Source: an uncultured Bacteroides sp.
GTDB lineage: Bacteria; Bacteroidota; Bacteroidia; Bacteroidales; Bacteroidaceae
Direction: 5' to 3'
DNA length: 40,754 nt
Assembly (NCBI GenBank): GCA_949292025.1
Contig: CASEYC010000079.1
Span: 1-40,754, forward strand
In this document: positions 5,736 to 13,749 of the stretch, in pieces
Numbering within the stretch: position 1 is the first letter of the stretch
Layout: each line of letters begins with the position of its first letter
Position numbers and translations under genes: made by a program
Notes under the pieces: model-generated
The model's database searches: none
What the model saw: the letters and a program-made list of their open reading frames with translations, nothing else
What the model was told of the DNA's origin: nothing

Positions 5736-7154
5736 TTACGGCTTTATCTTCATCCAATTCCCCTTCTCCAGCCGGACCAGGAAAATCATCCCCCGGAAAC
5801 ACAGCTCGATGCACATGGCCAGCCAGACCCCGTTCAGACCCATTGACGGCGCCAGGGCAGCAGCCAAGGTCAGGCGGACGGCCCAGATGCTGAAGAAGTT
5901 CATCAGGCAAGGTACCAACGTGTTGCCCGCGCCGACAAATACGCCGTAGGCCACAATGGCGGCGGCAAACATCGGTTCGGCAAAAGCCTCGATGCGCAGG
6001 GCTTCCACCCCCAGGCGTTGCACCTCAAGGTCGGGCGTCATGGAGCTCATGATGAGCGGCGCGCCTGCATAGAGGATGATGCCCATCACGCCCATGACGG
6101 CCATGCCCATAAGGACAGTGATGCGGGCGAAGCGGCGCGTCAGGTCCTTGCGGCCCGCGCCCAGGCTTTGTCCTACCAGGGTGGTGGCGGCGTCGGCAAT
6201 GCCATAGCCCGGCATGTAGCAGATGCTTTCGGCGGTGATGCCGAAGGAATTGGCGGCGATGGCAAACACCCCCAGCGGAGCCACGATGACCGTCGTCATG
6301 ATTTGCGCCCCGCAGATGACCACGTGTTCCACGCCCATGGGGAGACTGATGTGGAGGGCTTTGCGCACGGTGGGCCAGGTGGGACGGAAGCTGCCGCGCT
6401 CTCCCGTCAGCCGCAGGTCGCCCGAACGGGTGACGAGGTACCATAGCATCAATCCTGCCACCACCAGTTCAGCCAACGCCGTGCCCAGTGCCGCGCCCGT
6501 CACGCCCAAGCCCGCGCCGGGCATGGAGAAGGACAGGCCGAACCATTCGACAGGGCGCGTGGGGAAGATGAGGAAGAAGTTGAACACCACGTCCAGCAGG
6601 CACATCAGCACATTCAGCATTCCCGGCACGCGCATGTTGCCGCTGCAGCGCAGCATGCTGCCCGCCAGGAAGTTGAGCTGCAGCAGGGGAAGGGAGAGGG
6701 CGAAGATGAGGAAGTAGGCCGAGGCGCCGGCGTTGATTTCGTCCGTGCCGCCCAGCCAGACGGGCAGACTGCCGCTGATGAGGGCGCCGATGCCCGCCAA
6801 GGCCAGGCTGAAGAGGGCTACGGACAGGATGGCCTGCCGCAAGACCGCCCGTGCCTCACAGAGCCGTGCCGCCCCCACGTGATGGGCCACCTGCACGGAG
6901 AACCCCGTGGCCGCCGCCGAGCAGGTACCCCAGAAGAGCCAGGTCGTGGTGGACACCAGCCCGATGCTCGCCGCTGCGCCCGCGCCGAGCCGTCCGACCA
7001 TCGCCGCGTCAATGTATTGCATGGCGATGGCCGAAATCTGTGCCACGATGCTGGGGATGCTCAGTTCCACGGTCAGGCGCAACTGCTGGCGCAGGGTCAT
7101 CGGCTGGCCGTTGCGGATGAGGAGCAGGAGGCTGTTTTCGTTCCCGGTCTTCAT
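5736..7154 (-). CDS. MATE-family multidrug/Na+ efflux transporter
   Basis: 472 aa from the ATG at 7154, which overlaps the stop of the HAD gene in an ATGA (4-bp) junction; a longer frame to 7196 exists but would overlap more. About twelve hydrophobic segments in two homologous halves are visible. Early ones contain PSIVAQISAIAMQYIDAAMVGRLG (the conserved MVG/AAxxG region of TM2) and the repeat half contains VEHVVICGAQIMTTVIVAPLG. These inner-membrane antiporters export cationic compounds or metabolites using H+ or Na+. Translational coupling to a sugar-phosphate-type phosphatase suggests a shared transcript, not necessarily a shared function. The substrate is unknown. Confidence 0.9.
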   Translation of the reverse strand: MKTGNENSLLLLIRNGQPMTLRQQLRLTVELSIPSIVAQISAIAMQYIDAAMVGRLGAGAAASIGLVSTTTWLFWGTCSAAATGFSVQVAHHVGAARLCEARAVLRQAILSVALFSLALAGIGALISGSLPVWLGGTDEINAGASAYFLIFALSLPLLQLNFLAGSMLRCSGNMRVPGMLNVLMCLLDVVFNFFLIFPTRPVEWFGLSFSMPGAGLGVTGAALGTALAELVVAGLMLWYLVTRSGDLRLTGERGSFRPTWPTVRKALHISLPMGVEHVVICGAQIMTTVIVAPLGVFAIAANSFGITAESICYMPGYGIADAATTLVGQSLGAGRKDLTRRFARITVLMGMAVMGVMGIILYAGAPLIMSSMTPDLEVQRLGVEALRIEAFAEPMFAAAIVAYGVFVGAGNTLVPCLMNFFSIWAVRLTLAAALAPSMGLNGVWLAMCIELCFRGMIFLVRLEKGNWMKIKP

Positions 7155-7885
7155 ACGGCGGAGAGGCTGCGGCTCAGTTCTTCCCAATTCTCGCACAACG
7201 CCTGCATGGAGGGGAACAGCAGGTCTGCCCCGGCATTGAGCAGCACTTGCCCGTCCAGCGGCCCGGTGTTGACAGCAATGGTGAAGATGCCCGCCGCATG
7301 TCCGGCCTGCACGCCGATGGGGGCGTTCTCCACTACCACAGCCTCGTTGGCCCGGACGCCCGCCTTTTGCAGGCCCATCAGGTAAGGCTCCGGATCTGGT
7401 TTGCCGTGCTTCACGTCGAAGGCCGTCACCATCCGTTCGGGCGCGAAGACGCCGGGGTAGTGGTGGGCCAGGTGGTCCAGCAGCGTGCGTTGCCCCGAGC
7501 CGGTCACCAAGACGGGGACGAGGTCCTGCGCTTGTATCTTCCGCAGCAGTTCCGGTGCGCCGGGCATCCGTCCGGGTTCGGGGCGGCTGGCGAAGGCCGC
7601 GCTCTTTTCGGCATAAATCTGTTCGATGAGCTCGGGCGGCGCATCGTGGCCGTATTGCCGGTTGTAGGCGATGTTGATGGTGGCGGCTCCCGTGCGCCCT
7701 TCGTGCAGGAAGGCTTCCTCGCGGGTGAAGCGCAGGCCGTGGCGGTTCATCACCTCGGCCCAGGCGTCGGCATGGTAGGGCATGGAGTCAAAGAGCACGC
7801 CGTCCATGTCGAAGAGGACGGCGCGCAGGCGGAGTGCCTCTTGGCCGGTCCGTTTCAGGTAGTTGTTGATGGCTTCTTGATACAT
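7151..7885 (-). CDS. HAD-superfamily phosphatase / beta-phosphoglucomutase-like
   Basis: 244 aa from the ATG at 7885 (MYQEAINNYLKR). The frame stays open to 7936, but that region is a terminator-like hairpin followed by a T-rich stretch, so the downstream ATG is preferred. HAD motif I is FDMDGVLFDS (nucleophile and acid/base Asp), motif II is VTGSG, the motif III Lys is in KHGKPDPEPY and motif IV is VVENAPIGVQAG. A helical cap between motifs I and II with YHADAWAEVMNRHG places it in subfamily IA, near beta-phosphoglucomutase, pseudouridine or sugar-phosphate phosphatases. Position after pgi in the same direction is consistent with a sugar-phosphate role. The exact substrate cannot be read from sequence. 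Confidence 0.88.
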   Translation of the reverse strand: MYQEAINNYLKRTGQEALRLRAVLFDMDGVLFDSMPYHADAWAEVMNRHGLRFTREEAFLHEGRTGAATINIAYNRQYGHDAPPELIEQIYAEKSAAFASRPEPGRMPGAPELLRKIQAQDLVPVLVTGSGQRTLLDHLAHHYPGVFAPERMVTAFDVKHGKPDPEPYLMGLQKAGVRANEAVVVENAPIGVQAGHAAGIFTIAVNTGPLDGQVLLNAGADLLFPSMQALCENWEELSRSLSAV

Positions 7886-7908
7886 AGTGTGGAATAAAGG
7901 GACAAAAA

Positions 7909-7944
7909 GAAAGAGAGTGCTCCGCTCGTGACACACTCTCTTCC
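7909..7944 (-). terminator. Intrinsic terminator or attenuator between pgi and the HAD gene
   Basis: On the minus strand, arms at 7944-7934 and 7919-7909 pair over ten of eleven positions (core AAGAGAGTG/CACTCTCTT) with a 14-nt loop, followed by CTTTTTGTCCCTTTATT. It lies between the pgi stop (7971) and the chosen HAD start (7885). Confidence 0.65.
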
Positions 7945-7970
7945 TATGTAAAATTCAATTCAACTTCGCA

Positions 7971-9308
7971 TTACAGTCTGGCCTGTATGGCTTTTGATTC
8001 AGCTTCGTAGCCCGGCTTGTTCAGCAAGGCGAACATGTTCTTCTTGTAAGCCTCCACGCCCGGCTGGTTGAAGGGGTTCACGCCGAGGATGTAGCCGCTG
8101 ATGCCGCAAGCCTTCTCGAAGAAGTAGAGCAGGCCGCCGATGCTTTCCTCGTTCAGGGCGGGGATGGTGAGGCGCAGGTTGGGCACGCCGCCGTCCACGT
8201 GGGCCAGCTGGGTGCCCAGTTCGGCCATCTTGTTCACCTCGTCCACGTGCTTGCCGGCCAGGAAGTTCAGGCCGTCCAGGTTCTCCTCGTCGCTGGGCAC
8301 TTGCAGGCTGTGGTTGGCCTTCTCCACGGAGATGACCGTCTCGTAGATGCTGCGCTCGCCTTCCTGGATCCATTGGCCCATGCTGTGCAGGTCGGTGGTG
8401 AAGTCCACGGAAGCGGGGAAGATGCCCTTGTTCTCCTTGCCTTCGGACTCGCCGTACAGTTGCTTCCACCACTCGCTGACGTAGTGCAGCTTCGGGTTGA
8501 AGTTGACAAGGATTTCAATCTTCTTGCCGCTCTTGTACAGCTCGTTGCGCGTGGCGGCGTAGAGGGCGGCGGGGTTCTCGGCAAAAGGAACGTCCTTGCC
8601 GCAAGCCTTCTCCATGGCGACGGCGCCTGCCACCAGCTTCTCGATGTCAAATCCTGCCACGGCGATGGGCAACAAGCCTACCGGCGTCAGCACGGAGAAG
8701 CGTCCGCCCACGTTGTCGGGGATGATGAACGACTTGTAGCTTTCCTTGTCGGCCGTGACGCGGGCTGCGCCCTTCTTGGCGTCGGTGATGGCTACGATGA
8801 CTTTCTTGGCCATTTCCTTGCCGCGCTGGTCTTCGCACTGCTTCTTCAGGAGGCGGAAGGCCAGGGCGGTCTCGGTGGTCGTGCCGGACTTGGAGATGTT
8901 GATGACGCCGAAGTTCTTGCCCTTCAGGTATTCGGTCAGTTCATAGAGGTAGTCCTCGCCGATGTTGTGTCCGGCATAGAGGATGACGGGGCTTTCCTTC
9001 TTCTCTTGTAGCCAGGCGAAGCTGTTGGACAGGGCCTCGATGACGGCGCGTGCGCCCAGGTAGCTGCCGCCGATGCCGGCCACGACCACGGTGTCGCAGT
9101 TCTCGCGCAGGGTTTGTGCCGTGGCTTTCAGGTCGGCCAGGTGCTCCTGCGTGATGGAGGAGGGGAGGTGCAGCCAGCCCAGGAAGTCGTTGCCCAGGCC
9201 CGTGCCGTTTTCCAGCATCTCTTGTGCGTCCTGTACCTGCTTTTCATAAGCGTACACATTCTCCTTGGAAATGAATCCGAGGGTCTTTTCGATGTTCAAA
9301 GTAATCAT
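7971..9308 (-). CDS. pgi: Glucose-6-phosphate isomerase
   Basis: 445 aa from the ATG at 9308 ([12 protein letters not shown]); a frame three residues longer starts at 9317 but lacks support. It interconverts glucose 6-phosphate and fructose 6-phosphate. The short form matches Bacteroidota and Firmicutes Pgi, not the 550-aa enterobacterial type. Visible signatures are [16 protein letters not shown] (near residue 77), the [14 protein letters not shown] phosphate loop (near 140), the PGI signature [14 protein letters not shown] (near 197) and [26 protein letters not shown] (near 370). It is third in the lysS-gpsA-pgi run, 42 bp after gpsA, and is followed by a terminator-like hairpin. Confidence 0.96.
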   Translation of the reverse strand: MITLNIEKTLGFISKENVYAYEKQVQDAQEMLENGTGLGNDFLGWLHLPSSITQEHLADLKATAQTLRENCDTVVVAGIGGSYLGARAVIEALSNSFAWLQEKKESPVILYAGHNIGEDYLYELTEYLKGKNFGVINISKSGTTTETALAFRLLKKQCEDQRGKEMAKKVIVAITDAKKGAARVTADKESYKSFIIPDNVGGRFSVLTPVGLLPIAVAGFDIEKLVAGAVAMEKACGKDVPFAENPAALYAATRNELYKSGKKIEILVNFNPKLHYVSEWWKQLYGESEGKENKGIFPASVDFTTDLHSMGQWIQEGERSIYETVISVEKANHSLQVPSDEENLDGLNFLAGKHVDEVNKMAELGTQLAHVDGGVPNLRLTIPALNEESIGGLLYFFEKACGISGYILGVNPFNQPGVEAYKKNMFALLNKPGYEAESKAIQARL

Positions 9309-9350
9309 AGCTCTCAAAGTTTATATATAAAAGTAAATGTCTTAATCGTC

Positions 9351-10346
9351 TCACCGGAACGAGTCCGTCAGCAGTTTTATCTCGATGCTGGGCGAGATGC
9401 GTTCATAGAGGATGTTGTAGACGGCATCCAGGATGGGCATGTTCACGTGGTAGTGCTTGTTGATTTCCTTGATGCACTTCGTGCCGTAGTAGCCCTCGGC
9501 AATCATCTCCATCTCTATCTGCGCGCTCTTCACCGAATAGCCCTTGCCTATCATGGTGCCGAACGTGCGGTTGCGGCTGAAGTTGGAGTAGCCCGTCACC
9601 AGCAGGTCGCCCAGGTAGGCCGAGTCGTAGACGTTGCGGTCCAGCGGGTGGACGGTGGTGAGGAAGCGGCTCATTTCCTGCACGGCGTTGGACATCAGCA
9701 CGGCCTGGAAATTGTCGCCATACTTCAGCCCGTTGCAGATGCCTGCAGCGATGGCGTAGACGTTCTTCAGTACCGAGCCGTATTCGATGCCCGCCACGTC
9801 GTTGCTCACCGACGTCTTGATATACGAACTGGCGAAGCGGTCGGCCACGGCTTGCGCCTTGTTGGTGTCCGGGCAGGCGATGGTGAGGTAGGAGAGGCGC
9901 TCCAACGCCACTTCCTCCGCGTGGCAGGGACCGGCGATGACGGCGATGCTCTCGGGCGGCACCTTGTATTCCTCCGTGAAGTATTCCGACACGATGAGGT
10001 TCTCGTCCGGGACGATACCCTTGATGGCCGAAATGATGAACTTGTCCTTTATCTTGGTCTTCAGCTTCTTCAGGTGCGACTTCAGGTAGGGGGACGGGGT
10101 GACGAATATCAGCGTGTCCGATTCCTTCACGATGTCGTTGATGTTGGAGCTGAAGTGGATGCGCTTGACGTCGAACTTCACGCTGGTCAGGTACGCGGGG
10201 TTGTGCCCCAGGCGCTTGAAGTCGGCGATGCGGTCGTCGCGGCGCATGTACCAGTTGATGCTCTCGGTCTTCGAGAGGACAATCTTGGCGATGGCTGTTG
10301 CCCAACTGCCTCCGCCCATCACGGCTATCTTTCCGGGGAGTTTCAT
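9351..10346 (-). CDS. gpsA: Glycerol-3-phosphate dehydrogenase [NAD(P)+]
   Basis: 331 aa. It reduces dihydroxyacetone phosphate to sn-glycerol 3-phosphate, the backbone for phospholipids. The N-terminal Rossmann domain has the glycine-rich motif [15 protein letters not shown] (residues 7-21). The second conserved block is [15 protein letters not shown] near residue 103. The signature [17 protein letters not shown] (near 136) and the catalytic-lysine region [25 protein letters not shown] (near 184) are intact. Its ATG overlaps the lysS stop by 4 bp (ATGA), so the two are probably translationally coupled. It is cytoplasmic and peripheral to the membrane. Confidence 0.95.
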   Translation of the reverse strand: MKLPGKIAVMGGGSWATAIAKIVLSKTESINWYMRRDDRIADFKRLGHNPAYLTSVKFDVKRIHFSSNINDIVKESDTLIFVTPSPYLKSHLKKLKTKIKDKFIISAIKGIVPDENLIVSEYFTEEYKVPPESIAVIAGPCHAEEVALERLSYLTIACPDTNKAQAVADRFASSYIKTSVSNDVAGIEYGSVLKNVYAIAAGICNGLKYGDNFQAVLMSNAVQEMSRFLTTVHPLDRNVYDSAYLGDLLVTGYSNFSRNRTFGTMIGKGYSVKSAQIEMEMIAEGYYGTKCIKEINKHYHVNMPILDAVYNILYERISPSIEIKLLTDSFR

Positions 10347-12079
10347 TGTGCTATCTTTTCAATCCAGGCTTGCACGTCGGCCACGGTCGGGTTGGCCAAC
10401 TCCAGTTTGTATTTCTTGTTGATGCCGCAGATGTCCATGTGGAGCTTTTGCGGGTTGACGTCCTTCATGTCGCTCACCAGGTTATACCCGGCTTTCTGGA
10501 TGACGGGCACCCAGTCGGCGGGGATGCCCAGCTCGGTGTACTTGGCGGGGGCGTCCTTCGGGGCCACTTTCTCCGGGCGCATCTGCGGGAAGAAGAGCAC
10601 CTCCTGGATGAAGGGCTTGCCCGTCATGAGCATGGTCAGGCGGTCGATGCCGATGCCGATGCCCGACGTGGGCGGCATGCCGTATTGCAGGGCCTTGAGG
10701 AAGTCCTGGTCGATGAACATGGCCTCGTCGTCGCCCTTCTCGCTCAGGCGGAGCTGTTCCTTGAAGCGTTCCTCCTGGTCCAGCGGGTCGTTCAGCTCGC
10801 TGTAGGCGTTGGCCAGCTCCTTGCCGTTCACCATCAGTTCGAAGCGTTCGGTCAGGCCGGGTTTCGAGCGGTGCATCTTGGTCAGGGGCGACATCTCCAC
10901 GGGATAGTCCGTGATGAAGGTGGGCTGGATGAACGTGCCTTCGCAGAACTCGCCGAAGATTTCGTCTATCAGCTTGCCCTTGCCCATGGTGTCGTCAATC
11001 TCCATCTTCAGTTCCTTGCAGATTTGGCGGATTTCGTCTTCCGTCTTGCCCTCCAGGTCGTAGCCCGTCTTTTCTTTGATGGCCTCCAGGATGGGCAGCC
11101 GGCGGTAGGGAGCCTTGAAGCTGATGGTTTTGCCGTCAATCTCGGTTTCCGTGCTGCCGTTCACGGCGATACAGATGCGCTCCAGCAGGCGTTCGGTGAA
11201 GCCCATCATCCAGTTGTAGTCCTTATATTGCACGTACAGCTCCATGCAGGTGAACTCCGGGTTGTGGTTCTTGTCCATGCCCTCGTTGCGGAAGTTCTTG
11301 CCTATCTCGTACACGCCCTCGAAGCCGCCGACGATGAGCCGCTTCAGGTACAGCTCGGTGGCGATGCGCAGGTAGAGGTCGATGTCCAGCGAGTTGTGGT
11401 GTGTGATGAAGGGGCGCGCGCTGGCTCCTCCGGGGATGGATTGCAGGATGGGCGTCTCCACCTCGGTGTATCCTGCCTCGTCCAGCACGGCGCGCATGGT
11501 GCTGATAATCTTGGCGCGCTTCAGGAAGGTGTCCTTCACGCCCTCATTGACAATGAGGTCCACGTAGCGTTGGCGGTAGCGCAGTTCGGGATCTTCGAAG
11601 GAGTCGTAGGCCACGCCGTCCTTGTACTTCACGATGGGCAGCGGGCGCAGGCTCTTGGACAGGACGGTCAGCTTCTTGGCGTGCACGCTGATTTCGCCCG
11701 TCTGCGTGCGGAAGACGAAGCCCTCCACGCCGATGAAGTCGCCCAGGTCCAGCAGGCGTTTGAAGACGACGTTATACATATCTTTATTTTCGTCCGGGCA
11801 GATGTCGTCGCGGGTGATGTACACCTGGACACGCCCTTTGGAGTCTTGCAGTTCGACGAAGGAAGCCTTGCCCATGACGCGCCGGCTCATGATGCGTCCG
11901 GCTATGGACACCTGGCGCGGTTCGGCATCGTCGCGGAAGTCCGCTTTGATGTCGGTGGAGAAAGCGTTGGTTGCATACTCTGCCGCAGGATAGGGGTCTA
12001 TGCCCATCGCGCGCAGCTCGCTGAGGCTGCCCCGGCGGATGATTTCCTGTTCACTCAGTTCTAATACGTTCAAGTTCAT
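10343..12079 (-). CDS. lysS: Lysyl-tRNA synthetase, class II
   Basis: 578 aa from the ATG at 12079 ([17 protein letters not shown]); the frame also opens five residues earlier at 12094. Domains: an N-terminal OB-fold anticodon-binding domain (about 60-150, with [18 protein letters not shown]) and a class II catalytic core with motif 2 ([15 protein letters not shown]) and motif 3 ([13 protein letters not shown]). Bacterial LysS usually ends soon after motif 3 at around 500 residues. This protein continues for about 70 more (from about AKYTELG to WIEKIAQ), a helical extension I associate with Bacteroides LysS. It charges tRNA-Lys and heads the minus-strand run that includes gpsA and pgi. Confidence 0.96.
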   Translation of the reverse strand: MNLNVLELSEQEIIRRGSLSELRAMGIDPYPAAEYATNAFSTDIKADFRDDAEPRQVSIAGRIMSRRVMGKASFVELQDSKGRVQVYITRDDICPDENKDMYNVVFKRLLDLGDFIGVEGFVFRTQTGEISVHAKKLTVLSKSLRPLPIVKYKDGVAYDSFEDPELRYRQRYVDLIVNEGVKDTFLKRAKIISTMRAVLDEAGYTEVETPILQSIPGGASARPFITHHNSLDIDLYLRIATELYLKRLIVGGFEGVYEIGKNFRNEGMDKNHNPEFTCMELYVQYKDYNWMMGFTERLLERICIAVNGSTETEIDGKTISFKAPYRRLPILEAIKEKTGYDLEGKTEDEIRQICKELKMEIDDTMGKGKLIDEIFGEFCEGTFIQPTFITDYPVEMSPLTKMHRSKPGLTERFELMVNGKELANAYSELNDPLDQEERFKEQLRLSEKGDDEAMFIDQDFLKALQYGMPPTSGIGIGIDRLTMLMTGKPFIQEVLFFPQMRPEKVAPKDAPAKYTELGIPADWVPVIQKAGYNLVSDMKDVNPQKLHMDICGINKKYKLELANPTVADVQAWIEKIAQ

Positions 12080-12105
12080 TTCGCAATAATTCATGAATTT
12101 GGGTA

Positions 12106-12113
12106 CAAAAGTA
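12106..12113 (-). promoter_or_regulatory. -7 box of the lysS promoter
   Basis: On the minus strand, TACTTTTG followed by TACCC, 27 bp before the lysS start codon. The upstream -33 element is unclear within the T-rich tract at 12119-12128. Confidence 0.5.
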
Positions 12114-12264
12114 CGAAAGTTTTTTTATATGGGCGTGTTTTGGGGCGGGGAATTAGGGGCGGAGGCAAAAAGCAGGGCGAAAGAAAACTGAGGAAAGGGC
12201 GGAAAATGTGCAATTTGTGTGTTGTACTGCACAAAAAAGAGTGTTTTTTATGCAATAGAACCCC

Positions 12265-12290
12265 TTTGTTGAATAAAAACGCTATCTTTG
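12265..12290 (+). promoter_or_regulatory. Promoter of the DUF4143 ATPase gene
   Basis: TATCTTTG at 12283-12290, with TTTG at 12265-12268 only 14 bp upstream, so the -33 assignment is doubtful. The start point would be near 12297, which rules out an in-frame start upstream at 12288 and supports the ATG at 12315. Confidence 0.45.
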
Positions 12291-12314
12291 CCCGTGAAAG
12301 TAAATTTGGAAACA

Positions 12315-13556
12315 ATGAAAACAATCCTCCTTAATCAACGGAAGGAACGTGATGAACTGATGTCGCGTCCTTATCTGAAGCGAAGCATCGGTCAAGATGT
12401 GGATCTGTTGCTTGGCAGCCGCCTCATCAAGTTGATTACCGGTCCCAGGCGAGTAGGCAAATCCACCCAAGCCCTGTTGATGCTGCGCGACAAGAATTTT
12501 GCCTATCTCAACTTTGACAACCTGGCCTTGTTGGACGTGTGGGATGCCGACCTGGTCATGCGAATGCTGGACGATGTTTATCCCGGCTATGAATACATCC
12601 TGCTTGATGAAGTGCAGAACCTGGCTGCGTGGGACCTTTGGGTCAGCGAGCTCTACAGGATGGGCAAGAACCTTGTCATCACCGGCAGTAATGCCAAGAT
12701 GCTCAGTAGCGAGATGGCGACCGTATTGACCGGCAAATATCTTCAGGTTGAAATGCTGCCGTTTAGTTTGGAGGAATTTTTTGACTGGAACGGGTTGGAT
12801 TTGCGCCATCTGAAGGAGGAGCAGGCGGATGCGTCGGTGCTTATGGATGATTACCTGAGGAATGGTGGTTACCCCGAGGTGGTGGCTTCACGCCTGTTGA
12901 CGCGCAGTTATCTGGACACGCTGTTCGATTCCATTGTCTGGAAAGATGTGGCTAAGCGTTATAATGTGCGCCACACGACAAGCCTGAACGATCTGGCCAT
13001 GTATCTTGTTTCCAACATCTGTAGTCCGGTCAGTGCCAATGAACTGGCTGGGGAATTGGGATTCTCCAGTGTCAATACTGTCAAGAAATTCATGGATTAC
13101 CTGCATGAACCCTATCTGTTCTATTATTTGTCTCGCTATGACAACAAGCTCAGGTTGATGAAAAAGTCCCCGCGGAAGGTTTATATCGTTGACAATGGCT
13201 TTGTGGCGGCAAAGGCTTTCGTCCTGAGTGACAATCTGGGGCATTTGCTGGAAAACCAAGTGTTCGTGGAACTGCTCCGTAGGGGATATGACACGGACAA
13301 GACCCTGTTTTATTATCGCTCGCGCAATAACAAGGAGGTTGACTTTGTCCTTCGGAAAGGGGTGCGCATCGAACGCCTCGTGCAGGTGTGTTATGACATG
13401 GGCAATCTGAAAACCGAAAAGCGTGAAGTGGACAGCCTTATAGAATGTGCCGGTGAATTGAAATGCCGCGACCTTGTCATCGTAACCCATGGAGAGGAGC
13501 GTGTTGTGGAGAAAGAGGGCTATCGGATACAGATAGTGCCTTTTTCCGGATTCTGA
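12315..13556 (+). CDS. AAA_14 / DUF4143 ATPase of unknown function
   Basis: 413 aa from the ATG at 12315. The N-terminal AAA+ domain has Walker A GPRRVGKS (residues 43-50), Walker B YILLDEVQN (94-102) and a sensor-like VITGSNAKML (near 120). A middle winged-helix-like region (around NDLAMYLVSNICSPVSANELAGELGFSSVNTVKKFMDYL) is followed by a C-terminal DUF4143 domain with PD-(D/E)xK-like residues (VFVELLRRGYD...YYRSRNNKEVDFVLRKG). The order is that of the common single-gene AAA_14/DUF4143 family in Bacteroides. Family function is unproven; a nuclease or DNA-linked defence role has been suggested by its EVDF-VLR region, and I treat this as inference. It stands alone with its own promoter, between lysS and ftsK. 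Confidence 0.85.
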   Translation: MKTILLNQRKERDELMSRPYLKRSIGQDVDLLLGSRLIKLITGPRRVGKSTQALLMLRDKNFAYLNFDNLALLDVWDADLVMRMLDDVYPGYEYILLDEVQNLAAWDLWVSELYRMGKNLVITGSNAKMLSSEMATVLTGKYLQVEMLPFSLEEFFDWNGLDLRHLKEEQADASVLMDDYLRNGGYPEVVASRLLTRSYLDTLFDSIVWKDVAKRYNVRHTTSLNDLAMYLVSNICSPVSANELAGELGFSSVNTVKKFMDYLHEPYLFYYLSRYDNKLRLMKKSPRKVYIVDNGFVAAKAFVLSDNLGHLLENQVFVELLRRGYDTDKTLFYYRSRNNKEVDFVLRKGVRIERLVQVCYDMGNLKTEKREVDSLIECAGELKCRDLVIVTHGEERVVEKEGYRIQIVPFSGF

Positions 13557-13614
13557 CGACGCTTTCCTGAATATTTCCATTTGCTGAAGCATCATCGTAC
13601 ATAACGACTTCTTG

Positions 13615-13656
13615 CCTGTCCTCTCGGAGAGGGCTTCCCGGAGAGAAGGGCAGGAT
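13615..13656. terminator. Possible hairpin downstream of the ATPase gene
   Basis: CCTGTCCTCTC at about 13615-13625 pairs imperfectly with GAGAGAAGGGCAGG near 13641-13654, with a smaller CTCTCGGAGAG palindrome inside. There is no strong T-run after it, so a terminator role is only possible. Confidence 0.35.
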
Positions 13657-13687
13657 TGTCTGCATTGTGCGGATATTCCGTATATAT

Positions 13688-13718
13688 TTTGCCACCTCCG
13701 GGATTATTGCTATTTTTG
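13688..13718 (+). promoter_or_regulatory. Promoter of ftsK
   Basis: TTTG at 13688-13691, exactly 19 bp, TATTTTTG at 13711-13718. The start point would be near 13725, a 25-nt leader before the ATG at 13750. This excludes a longer frame opening at 13612. Confidence 0.65.
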
Positions 13719-13749
13719 CCACATCTTACGCGAAAATTTGATTCAATCA

